Shown: piece by piece, positions 43,744-55,369 of the stretch
Layout of the letters: each line of letters starts with the position of its first letter
How positions within the stretch are numbered: the stretch's first letter is position 1
Source: Lolium rigidum
Lineage: Eukaryota; Streptophyta; Magnoliopsida; Poales; Poaceae
Assembly: GCF_022539505.1 (NCBI RefSeq)
Contig: NC_061508.1
Location: forward strand, 98,125,276 to 98,189,275
DNA length: 64,000 bases
Direction: 5' to 3'
The notes under the pieces: model-generated
Told to the model about the DNA's origin: nothing
Databases searched by the model: none
The model's input: the letters and a program-made list of their open reading frames with translations, nothing else
Program-made: the position numbers and the translations under genes

Positions 43744-46077
43744 CGAGATTACTTTCTGGGCCCTGTTAGAGGGCCTTGCTTTCTGAATCATCGAGACTGC
43801 GCCGTTGGCGTTAGTGTCGATATATGGAGGTGGATGTGGTGCTGCCGCTATTCTGAGCTGGTGCCGATTTTTGTCCGTAATTGCGGGAGGAGGTGGAAGG
43901 TGAATCTCACTCCTTGGCCCCTGGAGGTTTCTATTTGTTGCTTGAGTATTAGCTTGCCCTGCAAATCTCAACATTGCTTGAAAATTCCGGCAGTCCTTCT
44001 GCAGATGTCCTGACTGTCTCTTCCCATTATTATCAAGATAAAAATGCATCTGACACGGTCCTTTCATCATATCTTCCGGAGATACGAATGGTCTCTGGAA
44101 TCTTGGTCCACTATTTTGTCTATTGTTACGGGAATCATCTCTATTGTCGCCTCGCTGCATGTTACTCCTTTGGTAATCCTCTCGATTGTTTCCTCCAGTG
44201 CTTCCTCGAAACCCAGCCGATATTTGGCCAGGAGCATCATAGCTCGAGAACTGTCGAGAGAATCATCATCTATTTTGAAAGTGTCGACTGCGGTCCTCCT
44301 CTGGCGACCTATGTCGCTTGTTGTGTACAACATCTTCTCCATCTGCCCACCTGTTCGCTATCTCCATTAGTGCTGAGATTGTCCTTGGGTTGGTTCTCCC
44401 CAAATCCTCGAAAAAATCTCTCCGTCGAATTCCTGCTACGAACGCATCTATTGCTCTCTCGTCAGATATGTTTTCTGCTGAGTTTTTGATGATATTCCAC
44501 CTCTGGATGTATTTTCTCATTGATTCATCATACTTCTGCCTGCACGCCCTCAGCTCTTCTAGTGATGCGGGTTTTTACATGTAGATCGTAAATTTTTCAC
44601 GAAGATGTCCTCGAAACTATCCCAACTGTCGACGGATCCTGGGGGTAGCTTCTTTATCCACGATCGTGCGGCTCCACTCAAGTGTACTTGGATGCTCTGC
44701 ATTGCTGTTGCTCTGGTTCCACCTATCAGCTTCATTGTCTCAAGATAGTCAACTAGCCAGTCTTCGGGATCTTGTAAACCATCGAATTTTTTGAAATTGT
44801 CGGGTAGCTTAAATCCCGACGGGACTCGAGTTTTTCGGACTCGTCTCGTAAAACACGGGAGCCCGCACATATCTTCTTCATCGACGTCTGGTGACTGCCG
44901 ATGTTCCCTTCTGTCCTGTCGCGCTCTATCCACCCTTGCCTGAGTCGATGCGTCTCTTGCTCCACTTGCTCTCGGAGGATCCTGAACTGCTGCATTAGGT
45001 CGTGAGCTATTTTGCCTTGCAGATCCTTCGGGAGGTGTAGTTATGAATGCCGTTCCCATGATACCAGCTCCTGCCATGGCCATGTTATACAACGCTTCCC
45101 TTGGATCTCCGGGGGGTGGCTTGGATGCGGGGATGAAAGCTTGTGTCGCCATGTATCCTGCTTCTGGTGTTTTGGGAATAATATTCCCCCTCGTGTCGAT
45201 CGACATAAAAGACATGTCGAGGTTTTGGACTAAGTTCTCTCTGTCAGCCTCAGGTATGTTTTGTAGCCGAGATCTTGCTCTATTTCGAGCTTCTCTGTGA
45301 CTATCTCCCGATGTTCCTGATTGTCGACTTAGATCTGCCCTTCGCCTGCTTGACGCGGAAGCTGCCTCCCTTCTCCTATTAAGTGCAGTTGTCTGTTTTT
45401 CTAGTTCTCTTCCAACACGAGCAAGTCTGTATTGGTATGCTTGTAATTCTTCCACCGTAGTAGTTGTAGTCATTGGTTTTGTACCATCCATAGCTCTTGC
45501 GGCTCTGTCCCATGCTTCTTGTGGGAGTTGAACCCTTAGGCGCGGTGTTGGCCCAACATATTTGGTCCCCAAACCTCGCCTGAGATCAGCGGGATCGACA
45601 TATATATGGGTTTCCCACATCGTCGAAAGCCTCTGACGTCTCCGGCTCTGCTCGACTTGTATCTCCTATTGCGTAGATTTGATGGTATTTTGAACTTTGA
45701 AATTTGTTGGGATTGGTGACACCATCACATAGATTAGCGAAGACCTCCCCAACAGCAATGGATCTGTCGATGAAGCTGAAACTGTCGGCACTGTCTGAGT
45801 CGTTGCTTATATCGGAGTCCGCAGACAACTCGAATGACATGTTGCTGAAGATCTTGGTGAGCTTTTCGCTTGCCATAGTGTTGATGAAGCGTGGCGGCGA
45901 AATCTCCTCGTCGCCTGACTCGATTGACGATGTTGAACCCGAAAAATCGGGATCGACCGCTGATAATCCCGACGAGATCGGAACTTCGAGACGATACGAT
46001 CCTTCCTTCTCGACGCGGAAGTGGAACTTTCCGAACGTCATATCCATGGGTTCCTCCAGATACGCGTATGCATCCAA
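43744..46077 (-). pseudogene. GyD gag, frameshifted and truncated
   Basis: Pieces in order on the minus strand: N-terminal region 46077-45586 (163 codons; no ATG at the open-frame start), main Gag 45620-44559 (353 codons, with FKLPDNFKKFDGLQDPEDWL and SGAARSWIKKLP, the Gag core), 44520-44266 (ENISDERAIDAFVAGIRR), and C-terminal part 44160-43744 (QSGHLQKDCRNF, remnant of a zinc-binding region). Three frame changes separate them. The coding region ends at the junction with GyC, before any protease. Confidence 0.8.
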
Positions 46078-46088
46078 ACGCCGCCAAT

Positions 46089-46477
46089 TGACAAGGGATT
46101 AACTTATCAATGCCTACGTGTTGTAGACTAGGGTTTAGTTGGAAGTAGAGGGCAAGTAGATCTCGAAGGTTTCAGCCGAAAAGTACTCGACGATTAAGAA
46201 ACTAGGGTTATGTTGACAATGGATTCGATGCTTTCTTTGTCCCTCGACTCCCCCTTATATAGGAGGCGGAGCCGAGGGTTTCGTATTACACAAGTTTACA
46301 TATTCCGGGAGACTATCTGAGTTCAACCCGTAAAGTTACAAATCTCTATATTCCTAATACAACTCTATTTTTCCTTATTAACTAGTTGGGCTTCCGAACT
46401 TCATATTCTTCGACCTGTGGGCCTTCAGTAAACCCCGGGTACCATCTTCGGCAGGCCCATTGGGGATGCCTATGTCA
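46089..46477 (-). repeat. GyD 5' LTR (389 bp)
   Basis: On the minus strand TGACATAGGCAT...CCCTTGTCA. TATA box (minus CCTATATAAGGGG) near 46251-46266. The adjoining GGCGGCGTT looks like a damaged primer site of the TTGGCGCCGTC type. Confidence 0.75.
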
Positions 46478-47320
46478 CGGGGCAGCTAGTGAAAACCGTG
46501 CTTCGCTCTCGGGCTTGGCGGATGATGGCGGCGTCGCTTGGAGTCGTTACCTTGTCGAAGGCATCGTCTTTACTTGTCTCGTCACTCCACTCGGCAAGTT
46601 GGAGATGTGCGGCTGCCGGTGAAAATCGTGCACCAACCCTGGTCATGGCGGGCGATGGCGACGTTACGCGTCGTTACCTTCTTGAAGGCATCACCGTCGC
46701 AACCTGCATCTACCCACTCGTGTTGTTCCGGGGGAAACCCTAGATCTGGGTCTCCCGGATCAGACGATGGCGGCGCTACCTGCGTCGTTCTACCTCTTGG
46801 GGCATCGTTTTTGGAGCAGCTGCTGGATGTTGGCGGATGTTGGTGGAGTGGTATTCATCTACCATATTATTGGCCCTGAGTCTCGGTGGCATGGTGTTGT
46901 AGGGTATCGATGACGGATGCGGGATGATGTATGCGTGCAGGATGGTGGAGCCGTCTGGCGTCATGGTGGCATCGACGGCAGGTCTTGCAAGGTTAATGCG
47001 GTGATCTCTCTTGAAGATGGAGTCGAGGAAGACGGCGGTAGCAACTTCTGTGGCGTGTGCGTTGGCGTGCGCTGACAGTCTGCTTGACTGGATTTGCTTC
47101 TCACTTGCTATTGGGCGGTTTGGGAAGGTATTTGGTTTTTTGGATGATGTGAGTTGGTGTATTGTCACCCCCTTCACCCCATTGTAGGTTTAGTGAGATG
47201 GCTTCGAGGTTGATCTTTTGTATTGTTATTGTAAGGTTTTGTGAATAATCTAATAAAAAAAAGCCGTGTGCATCTTTTGGATGCATAAGCTGGGATGATA
47301 TTTCCCCATTTCGAAAAAAA
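46478..47320 (+). mobile_element. LINE-like retroposon, 3' end
   Basis: Ends with GTGCATCTTTTGGATGCATAAGCTGGG, a stem-loop-like block, then an A-run at 47311-47319, the typical tail of a grass LINE-type family that also occurs at 58.8 kb. Contains diverged tandem units of about 129 bp (46491-46619 and 46620-46748, with a partial third). No ORF of reverse transcriptase. The 5' side is cut by GyD. Confidence 0.6.
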
Positions 47321-47694
47321 AATATTATGAATCCAGTCGGTCTCTTCGTTTCAAAAAGAAAACCCAGTCGGTCTCTTCCAACATCGGCTTGGGAAAAATA
47401 AAGAAGCTCACGAGTGCAACAAAGCAAGACAGAAATGCAGCGGAGGTCAACACAGAAATTTTTTCAGCTCCGCGATTGTTTGAAATGCAGCGGAGGTCAT
47501 CTGCCCTTATTTAAGTGACAGCAAAGAGTATTCTATGATTATTTGAGGTGGAAAACCTGATGGCAGTGGGCAAGCTAATACTTTTTCTGGCTATTCTTTC
47601 TGCATTCTCTTCCGTGTCCTTATTCGTGTCTTCGTTCTGCTTTTCGTACGTCCTTCATTTTTGTCAAAGTTCCTGAAAATGGCACACCACAAGG
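47321..47694. other. Intergenic, left flank of CoH
   Basis: No gene recognised. The last bases CAAGG are the target copy of CoH. Confidence 0.5.
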
Positions 47695-47903
47695 TGTTAA
47701 ACGATGACAATCATAGAGGTTACGATCCTCTGTGTACAGATAAACATGACAGATGATTAGATAACCACGTAGGTTGTTAGTCTTGTTGTAATCCTAACAA
47801 ACTTGTAAACCCTAGCTCACACGAGCCTTATATATATGACGATCCTGGCCAATGTATTTGACACGGCATAAACCAATCCTTTTCCTACTGTGTTGATTTT
47901 ATA
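47695..47903 (+). repeat. CoH 5' LTR
   Basis: TGTTAAACGATG...TTGATTTTATA, 209 bp; TATATATA near 47828 is the likely TATA box. Confidence 0.95.
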
Positions 47904-47915
47904 TGGTATCAGAGC
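47904..47915 (+). promoter_or_regulatory. CoH primer-binding site (tRNA-iMet)
   Basis: TGGTATCAGAGC, perfect match to the initiator-Met tRNA 3' complement, directly abutting the LTR. Confidence 0.95.
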
Positions 47916-47936
47916 ATACACAACCATACGACGTCC

Positions 47937-50900
47937 ATGGCTCCGACCACTACGCCGCCCACCTTGCCGATCAACATCACGGCCACGCTGAGCGCCGCCA
48001 TCTCCATCAAACTTGATCAGGAGAACTACCTGCTCTGGAAGGCTCAGGCTTTGCCAGATCTCTATGGCAACGATCTGTTCGGGTTCGTCGATAGCTCCAC
48101 CTCTGCACCGCCAAAGCGCATCGCCGCCACCATCGGGAGCTCTGACCAGATCGACAACCCCTAGTATGCAGCCTGGCGCAAGCAGGATCAGCAGGTCCTT
48201 AGCGGCCTGCTCACCTCCCTTACTCCTGCCGTCCTCGGCCACATCCAACTTCTCAAGACGTCGGCGCAGGTTTGGGAGGCGCTGGATCGGACTTTCGCGT
48301 CCAGGTCCAAGGCGCGGATTGTGCAGCTCCGCACCGCGCTGGTGAAGCCGAAGAAGAGGGACATGTCGATGTCCGCTTACTTCCATCACACCAAGAAGAT
48401 CGCCGACACGATGGCAACCATCGGCAACCCGCTCGGAGACGACGAGATTGTCTCCTACATCCTGGCTGGTCTGGGCGAGGACCACGAGAACTTCACCACG
48501 TCAATAACCGTGATCGCTGCCAATGAAGACTTCACTCTGAGCGACCTGTACGGACATCTGACCGCGTACGAGGCGCGGACAGGCGGGCGTTCCTCCGGCG
48601 GGCACAACGGCACTGCTTTTCAGCACTCCGCCAACAACACCTACCGCGGCGGCGGAAGAGGTTTTCAGCGTGGAGGTGGTGGCCGCGGCCGCGGTGACGG
48701 AGGCCACGGCAATGGAGGAGGTCGCTACAGCGGCTACAACGGGGGTGGCTACAATGGCGGTGGCTACAATGGCGGTGGCTACAATGGCGGTGGCTACAAC
48801 GGTGGCGGCCACGGCGGAGGCCGTGGCAATGGCTCTGGGCGCGACGGCAATGCCCAGGGCGGAGGACGAGGACGTGGTGGCAACAAGTCGACGTGCCAGA
48901 TTTGTGGCGTCTACGGCCACGACGCTCTGAGGTGCTACTCGCCCTTCAACCACGCCATCCAACCCGAGACCTCCAATCGCGCCGCCGCCCACTACTCCAA
49001 CACCAGCGACGGCGGCTTCAACAACGACACCAAATGGTACCTGGACTCGGGTGCCACTGATCATATGACGAACGATCTGGAGCGACTCCATGTCCATGAG
49101 AACTACAGAGGCAATGAGCAGATTCAGGTTGCCAACGGTAAGCATATATCCATCCTGCATATCGGTGATTCTAGCTTATCCGGTTCAACTCGCAATCTCC
49201 ACCTGTCCAATGTTCTTCACTCTCCGTATGTCAGCAAGAACTTACTTTCCACTCATAAACTTGCTAATGATAATGATTGTTTTGTGGAGATTCATCCTTC
49301 ATCTTTTTCTGTTAAGGATCTCAAAACGAGGGCAACCCTACTCAGAGGTAGAGCGCACGGCGGTCTGTACCCAGTTCCACCACACCAGCTTCATCACCAA
49401 ACGATGTCTTCCGCAAGCAGACTCCATGGCCATCTCCATGGAACTGTGGCACGATCGCCTCGGACACCCTGCCCCGCCTATTGTTCAAGCCATCCTTCAG
49501 TCCCATAAATTAGGTCATCTGTATAATAATGGAGTGCCACACGTGTGTGATGCGTGTCAGCAGGTAAAGATTCACCAGCTGCCATATGCAGCCTCTAGTC
49601 GTGTTTCAACCTCTCCCTTAGAACTTGTCCATACGGATGTATGGGGTCCAGCAATTCGATCAGCTGGCGGGTTCCGTTATTATGTTAGTTTTCTCGATGA
49701 TTTTAGTAGGTTTACATGGGTGTATTTGCTGAAACATAAGTCTGATGTCGAACATGTGTTTTATCAGTTCCAAAAACGTGTTGAACTCTCTCTTGGAACA
49801 AAAATCCTCTCGGTACAATCTGATTGGGGAGGGGAATATCAGAAACTGCATCAATACTTTAACTCCACCGGTATCTCACATCGCATCTCTTGTCCGCACA
49901 CACATCAACAAAATGGGGCAATTGAACGGAAGCATAGGCATCTGGTCGAGACTGCACTAGCACTTCTCGCTCAGTCTTCTGCCCCCCTTCGCTTCTGGGA
50001 TGATGCAGTTCTTACAACTCGTTACCTGATAAATCGCATGCCTAGTCGAGTCATCCAAAACTCCATCCCAGTGACCAAACTCTTCAAGAAACATGTTGAT
50101 TATAGCTTCCTTCGCGTCTTCGGATGCGCGTGTTGGCCCAATTTACGACCATACAACAACCATAAACTCAGCTTTAGGTCTCGACTATGTGTATTTCTTG
50201 GATACAGTCCCAATCACCTTGGTTTCCGATGTCTACATCGCTCAACGGGGCGCATATATGTGTCTCGGGACGTAGTGTTTGATGAACACGTTTTTCCCTT
50301 CGATCGAGACTCTACACAGCACATTCCTCCCACAGAAGCTGCTATACTTCTTCCTGAACCGGATACTGATGAACCGCTATGTATTGATGCGGCAAATGCT
50401 ACTGATGGTATTCCTCCTCTTGTTTCAGGTACTCATCACGTCGATCCAGATCACGTCGCCATACACACACCGCCTCTTGAAGATCACGTCGATCAGGAGG
50501 AGCCTGACCATGCTGGGCTGGGCGAAGATGCACCCGCTGACGAGTCTCCTCCACGCACACCGTCGCCTACGGCCCATGGACCGGCGCCAGAGACTCCGTC
50601 TGTCTCGGCGCAACCCTCCAGCAGCTCGCCTGCTTCGAGCGCAACTGTTGATCATGGCACCTTCGCTCGCACCCCGGTCCTTCCTGCTCGCAGGACGATT
50701 AAGCCAGTGAAGTTGTTTGACGGAATCATTCGGTATGACTCAAAGAAAAGAGCTTTTGCAGCTGAACCCACATCACATGTCGATACACTTGCCGATCCAG
50801 CTTGGAAGTCAGCAATGGATGATGAGTACTGTGCCTTGCGTCTCAATGATACCTGGCGTCTCGTCGATCCACCACCAGGCCGCCACATTGTTGGATGTAA

Positions 50901-52374
50901 GTGGGTGTTTAATGTCAAGCAGAAGCCTGATGGATCTATCGATCGATACAAAGCCAGGTTAGTCGCCAAGGGGTTCACTCAACATCAGGGTATTGATTAT
51001 ACTGACACTTTCTCGCCTGTCGTCAAGCCCACTACTGTTCGTCTGATATTATCTATCGTTGTGTCGAGAGGATGGCAGCTGCGGCAAGTTGATGTCCAGA
51101 ACGCGTTTCTCCACGGTGATATCCAGGAGGAGGTGTACATGTATCAGGCTCCAGGTTATGCCGACAAAAATCATCCTAACCGTGTGTGTCGTCTTCAGAA
51201 ATCGCTGTATGGACTGAAACAATCACCCCGGGCATGGTATTCCAAGTTGAGCTCTAAACTTCAGTCTTTGGGTTTCGTTCCTTCCCAGGCGGACACCTCT
51301 TTGTTCATCTTCTTTGACAAGAGGGTAGTGATCTATATTTTGATCTATGTAGATGATATAATCATTACTGGATCATGCAAGCGAGCTGTGGACATACTGA
51401 TGGCAAAGTTATGTAGTTCTTTTGCCGTGAAAGATCTGGGGAAGCTATCATATTTTCTTGGAGTTGAGGTGACAGACACGTCTAGTGGGATTGCTCTAAC
51501 CCAGACTAAATACGCATCAGATATTCTCCGTCGAGTGAATATGCATAATTGCAAGGACATAGGCACTCCAATGTCCTCGACAGAAAGGCTCAGAAAATTC
51601 TCTGGAACAAGTCTCACCGAAGACATGGCATTCAGTTACAGAAGCACCGTAGGAGCTTTGCAGTATCTATGCTTGACCAGACCAGACATTTCCTTCGCAG
51701 TAAATCGAGTTTGCCAATTTCTGGCTACTCCAACTGATGTGCATTGGTCAGCAGTGAAGCGAATACTGAGATATGTGAAGGGTATGATTAACCTTGGACT
51801 TCAGTTTCAGAGGTCGTCCTCTACTGAGCTTAGTGTCTACACAGATGCAGACTGGGCCGGATGCCCAGATGATCGGAGATCGACCGGTGGTTATGCTGTG
51901 ATCTATGGACCCAACTTGGTGTCCTGGAGCTCTCGGAAACAGCCAACAATGAGTCGTTCGAGTACAAAAGCAGAATACAAGGCGATAGCAAATGGGACTG
52001 CAGAAGTGTCTTGGCTGCAGTCAGTCCTTAGAGAACTAGGAGTGTTCCAAGGACGGGCCCCTACGCTGTGGTGTGATAACCTGGGTGCGACTTTCCTCAC
52101 AGTGAATCCTATATTTCACGCGAGGATGAAACACATAGAGATAGACTTTCATTTCGTCAGAGGGAAAGTTTCAGCTGGTGCACTGAAAGTTCAGTTCATT
52201 TCATCGCAAGATCAACTGGCAGATATATTCACTAAGGCGCTAAGTCGAGATATGTTTGACAGATTGAAATTTGATCTCTGTCTAGCCAGTACACGTTCGG
52301 ATCGAGAGGGGCTGTTAAACGATGACAATTATAGAGGTTACCATCCTCTGTGTACAGATAAACGTAACAGATGA
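47937..52374 (+). pseudogene. CoH copia polyprotein with two lesions
   Basis: Starts at ATG 47937. Copia-type Gag occupies residues 1 to about 220; an in-frame TAG interrupts it at 48162-48164 (codon 76). A Gly/Asn/Tyr repeat (about 48730-48805), a CCHC zinc knuckle (48893-48934) and the protease triad DSGA (49043-49054) follow in the same frame. Around 49380-49440 the frame shifts by one; the remainder to 52374 is open: [10 protein letters not shown] pre-integrase motif, integrase D-D-E ([23 protein letters not shown]), reverse transcriptase with YVDD at 51346-51357, RNase H with YTDADWAG. The last 20 codons run into the 3' LTR. Only these two lesions are obvious. Confidence 0.93.
48731..48805 (+). 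repeat. 15-bp tandem repeat in CoH gag
   Basis: About five units of GGCGGTGGCTACAAT, encoding Gly-Gly-Gly-Tyr-Asn before the zinc knuckle. Confidence 0.9.
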
Positions 52375-52521
52375 TTAGATAACCACGTAGGTTGTTAGTC
52401 TTGTTGTAATCCTAACAAACTTGTAAACCCTAGCTCACAAGAGCCTTATATATATGACGATCCTGGCCAATGTATTTGACACGGCATACACCAATCCTTT
52501 CCCTACTGTGTTGATTTTATA
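52313..52521 (+). repeat. CoH 3' LTR
   Basis: Partner of the 5' LTR; also encodes the last codons of the polyprotein. Confidence 0.95.
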
Positions 52522-52526
52522 CAAGG

Positions 52527-53200
52527 TTCATTTTAACAGGATGCACTTACATTTCTATTTCTCATTAAGTATAATACTTTTGTGGAAAAGGGTCAGTATC
52601 TTGATGGGATAACTAAAGGGTATAAAAATAAGACTGCCCCTTCTACATCTAGAAGCAGCTTAATTCAACCTGCTGAATGCTATATTTTGCCAAACTTGCT
52701 TGACCTGGGTACTATATTCAGAAATACTCTTTATGTGGTGGTTATACACCCCAACTACCATACTTATTTTGCAGATCTCCAACACGTGTGTGAGTTTATT
52801 GAAGAAAATGTGGATGTTTGTGTTTAGGTGAAGCTACCAAGTGACACTGCATTTTTGCTATATCTACACCCCAACTACCATACTTACTTTGCAGATCTCC
52901 AACACTGCATTTTTGCTATATTTTGCCCGAGATTATCACGGAGAAATAGAATTAATACAGTGAACACCGAAGTGCAATTTGGTTGGACGTGACATTCAGC
53001 ATACTCCGTTTAAGTCACTTCGATCAAATTGCAGACTAAAATGGTGCAGGCAGCCTCACAACATCTTATATTAGCGAAGAGGTTGTATTTGTGCAAGGTT
53101 TTAGGGGTGAAGCACAAAATTTTCTTAACCAAGCTACCACTATCTTCTTCAATAGTTCTACTGTACCATTATTTCACTGTCCACGGGCGCATAACTTCCT
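52527..53200 (+). pseudogene. Unrecognised coding-like fragment with internal duplication
   Basis: An open stretch 52582-52827 (81 codons, for example ILPNLLDLGTIFRNTLYVVV) looks protein-like, but I cannot assign it. A 42-bp block containing CCAACTACCATACTTA(T/C)TTTGC occurs at 52746 and again at 52866, and the following ACTGCATTTTTGCTATAT is also doubled. Likely a fragment of a host gene or old element; the rest to 53200 shows nothing. Confidence 0.35.
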
Positions 53201-53344
53201 AGTTTAGTTTAGAGAGGCGGAGGAGGAAGAAGCCAATCAGCCAAGAGAGAGAGAAGCAGCCGAGGAAGAAGAGGGACACTGTAACTCCAAGAACTAGCCG
53301 ATCAATGATGCGCCATGGAGCCAGTAAATTCCGATCAGCCGAGC

Positions 53345-53794
53345 CTACAGCAGCGATCCATCGCCCCGCGCGGGCCCGCACCTTGGGCGGCAAGGGACCA
53401 AGCACGGCGGTGCGCGGATCCGCTTCTTGGGCGGCAGCGACATGAACACGGCGGAGAGGTCGCGCGTGACGTCGAAGTACAGCAGCGGCCGCTTCAGGGG
53501 TGGACTCGTCCGGAACAAAGCCGTCGGCTTCCTCGGCGCGGGAGGGCACTCGGTCGGCGGCCGCAGCTTGCTCTCCTCCGACGTCGGCGTCCGCGGCTCC
53601 GACTCCTCCTCGTCCGCCGCCGCCGTCGGCGCCCTGGACTCCGCCACCAACACCTCCTCCTCCGCTTCCGGCGGTGTAGAAAGCAAGGCCGACGACGCGT
53701 GCTCCGGGGCAGTCCCAGGCTCTGCCACCGCCGCCCTCGTCCTGATCGGCGTCAGCGCCGGCAGGAGGACGTCGCCCGCGTCCGGGGACCTCAT
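53345..53794 (-). CDS. SMR: SIAMESE-related cyclin-dependent kinase inhibitor, copy 2
   Basis: Intact, intronless 149-residue ORF, alignable with copy 1 over its whole length. TPTSEES (69-75), CPPAPRKP (83-90), LYFDVTRDLSAVF (105-117), then PPKKRIR. The open frame extends upstream to an ATG at 53956, but the first 54 codons there match the 5' UTR of copy 1, so 53794 (MRSPDAG) is the likely start. The Glu-rich stretch is shorter than in copy 1. Role as for copy 1: inhibition of CDK-cyclin complexes. The TATA-like block lies at 53962-53969. Both copies keep all diagnostic motifs, suggesting both are functional or were until recently. Confidence 0.8.
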   Translation of the reverse strand: MRSPDAGDVLLPALTPIRTRAAVAEPGTAPEHASSALLSTPPEAEEEVLVAESRAPTAAADEEESEPRTPTSEESKLRPPTECPPAPRKPTALFRTSPPLKRPLLYFDVTRDLSAVFMSLPPKKRIRAPPCLVPCRPRCGPARGDGSLL

Positions 53795-53949
53795 CTGCCG
53801 TTGTGAATTCTGGGTTTGCGTGTGGGGATCAAGGTCGATGGGTGCGTGCAGCCTTGCAGGAGGGGAGAAGAGGCCCGGCGGGTGGAGAACTTGGGTTTGG
53901 GAGGAGAGATCAGGAAGACAGCAAGAGCGAATAAAAACCGAAGCTGGTA

Positions 53950-53970
53950 GCGCCAAGGCAGTTAAATAGT
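53950..53970 (-). promoter_or_regulatory. Core promoter block of SMR copy 2
   Basis: Minus strand ACTATTTAACTGCCTTGGCG; TATA-like plus GGCGC, matching copy 1 at the same distance from the ATG. Confidence 0.55.
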
Positions 53971-55369
53971 CGTCCAGGTTCCAGAGGGAGGAGATGAACA
54001 GCTTTAGAAGCGGCGGTTCTTTTTTGCTATTTCTAAGTTGTCAAGAATTTCTTAAATTTTCTTCAACTAAGCTTGTAGTACACTAAGTATTTGGCTAGAA
54101 AATGTAGGTTTTTTGGCACAAAATTATCACGTTTAAGGGTGCAAATGAATCGTAATCCTTGGGATACCTTCTAAGTTCCAACCCTCTTTATAGTTCGATC
54201 AGATTATCCAATTTCTAAAACCATGTCATTTTTAGGATATTTAGGTCATTTTATTGAACTAAGAAGGGTTAGAGGATACCTGGAGTTCTAAATTTTGCAT
54301 CCCTATGTACATTTCACTTTAAAAAAAAATGGAAATCACATTTACCTAAAATTGTATATTATACGGACTGAAAATGTAATACCGAAAGATTACCATGTTG
54401 TAGAAACATGAAACTGCAATTAACACCTTTAATTCACATATAATGAGTGCCGGGGGAGTGGGCCATTCAACGACTTCTTAATGTCTGTAATTAATCAGAA
54501 ATTGAAAAACACAGAGTGCTATAGTCGACTAAGAAAAAATAAAAATAAATTAGATTTCCTTTATAGTGTTTGATTTGAGATTGCCTTATTTTTTTGAAAT
54601 CTCATTCAACTACGCTTGTACACTTTTGTGGTAAAAAATTGAAATTTATAGTAAAAAGAATTACTTCGTAAATCTTGTTTTCATAAAAATTGTATTGTAA
54701 ATTACTTAGACTAAAGGAGCAATACAAAATTAGTTAAGTTCTTGCAAAGCAACTACAATTACTCCTTATATTATGAGGGGGGTTGAATGTTTATTTAAAG
54801 ACCTTAAAGTGTATCCTTCTTTCCATAATTCTTGTTGTGATTTTAGTAAAAACGTGATCTAAAACCACGACAAAAAAATGGAACGGAGGGAGTAGCTAAG
54901 ACTGCCTCGCGTATCTAAATAAAAAAGATAAGTTATGAATGTAGGCAACTGTAGAAAACAAGGTGTTCCCAGTTAGTTTGAGAAATTTGAACTGTCGATA
55001 AGTTATGAATGCATTTTTAGTTTTTGCGAAATTTGTGGGTTGCAAATAAAATCAATAATGGTTTGATATAGGGAGGGCTCCTACATTTTTTGCCTAGGAA
55101 ATACACTGTGTTCACTGTTAGGTGGGCGGGACGTATACCCTCGTTGAGCGAAAGAAAAAAGATTACCACATAGTATATATTCCCTTTGGTATGGTAGCAG
55201 GCATCAAAATACATATATTTCACAATTATATATATCATCATATACACAACATACGAGATGTTGTTAATTTCGAAAGCACTCTTAAAATAGATTCAAACGT
55301 ATGAATTTTCAGGTGTGTAATTTAAATTCTAGCACATATATATATGAGTATTAGTAAGGGAAAACATCA
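53971..55369. other. AT-rich upstream region of SMR copy 2
   Basis: No gene. Contains CTAAGCTTGTA-type units (about 54059, 54600) also found upstream of copy 1, and a degenerate Stowaway-like end (ATGGAACGGAGGGAGTAG, 54877-54894) whose partner may lie near 54765. Confidence 0.5.

Larger units (their letters stand above)
43744..46477 (-). mobile_element. Ty3/gypsy retrotransposon GyD, 5' part, reverse strand
   Basis: A 389-bp 5' LTR (46477-46089) is followed leftwards by a degenerate primer site and a gag pseudogene that breaks off at the GyC LTR. Pol and the 3' LTR are missing. To the right of its LTR, LINE-like DNA continues. Confidence 0.8.
47695..52521 (+). mobile_element. Complete Ty1/copia retrotransposon CoH
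   Basis: Two 209-bp LTRs (47695-47903, 52313-52521) that differ at 7 positions (3.3%), identical target copies CAAGG (47690-47694, 52522-52526), a perfect tRNA-iMet primer site, a polypurine tract GAGAGGGGC (52304-52312), and one polyprotein region with Gag, protease, integrase, reverse transcriptase and RNase H in copia order. 4,827 bp in total. Confidence 0.97.

Noticed and set aside
47817..48485. 222-codon minus-strand ORF
   Set aside because: Antisense of the copia LTR, leader and Gag; no recognised domain.
48501..49160. 219-codon minus-strand Ala/Val-rich ORF
   Set aside because: Antisense shadow of the copia Gag glycine repeat region.
53795..53956. 54-codon N-terminal extension of SMR copy 2
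   Set aside because: The corresponding region of copy 1 is 5' UTR; the shared start is 53794.
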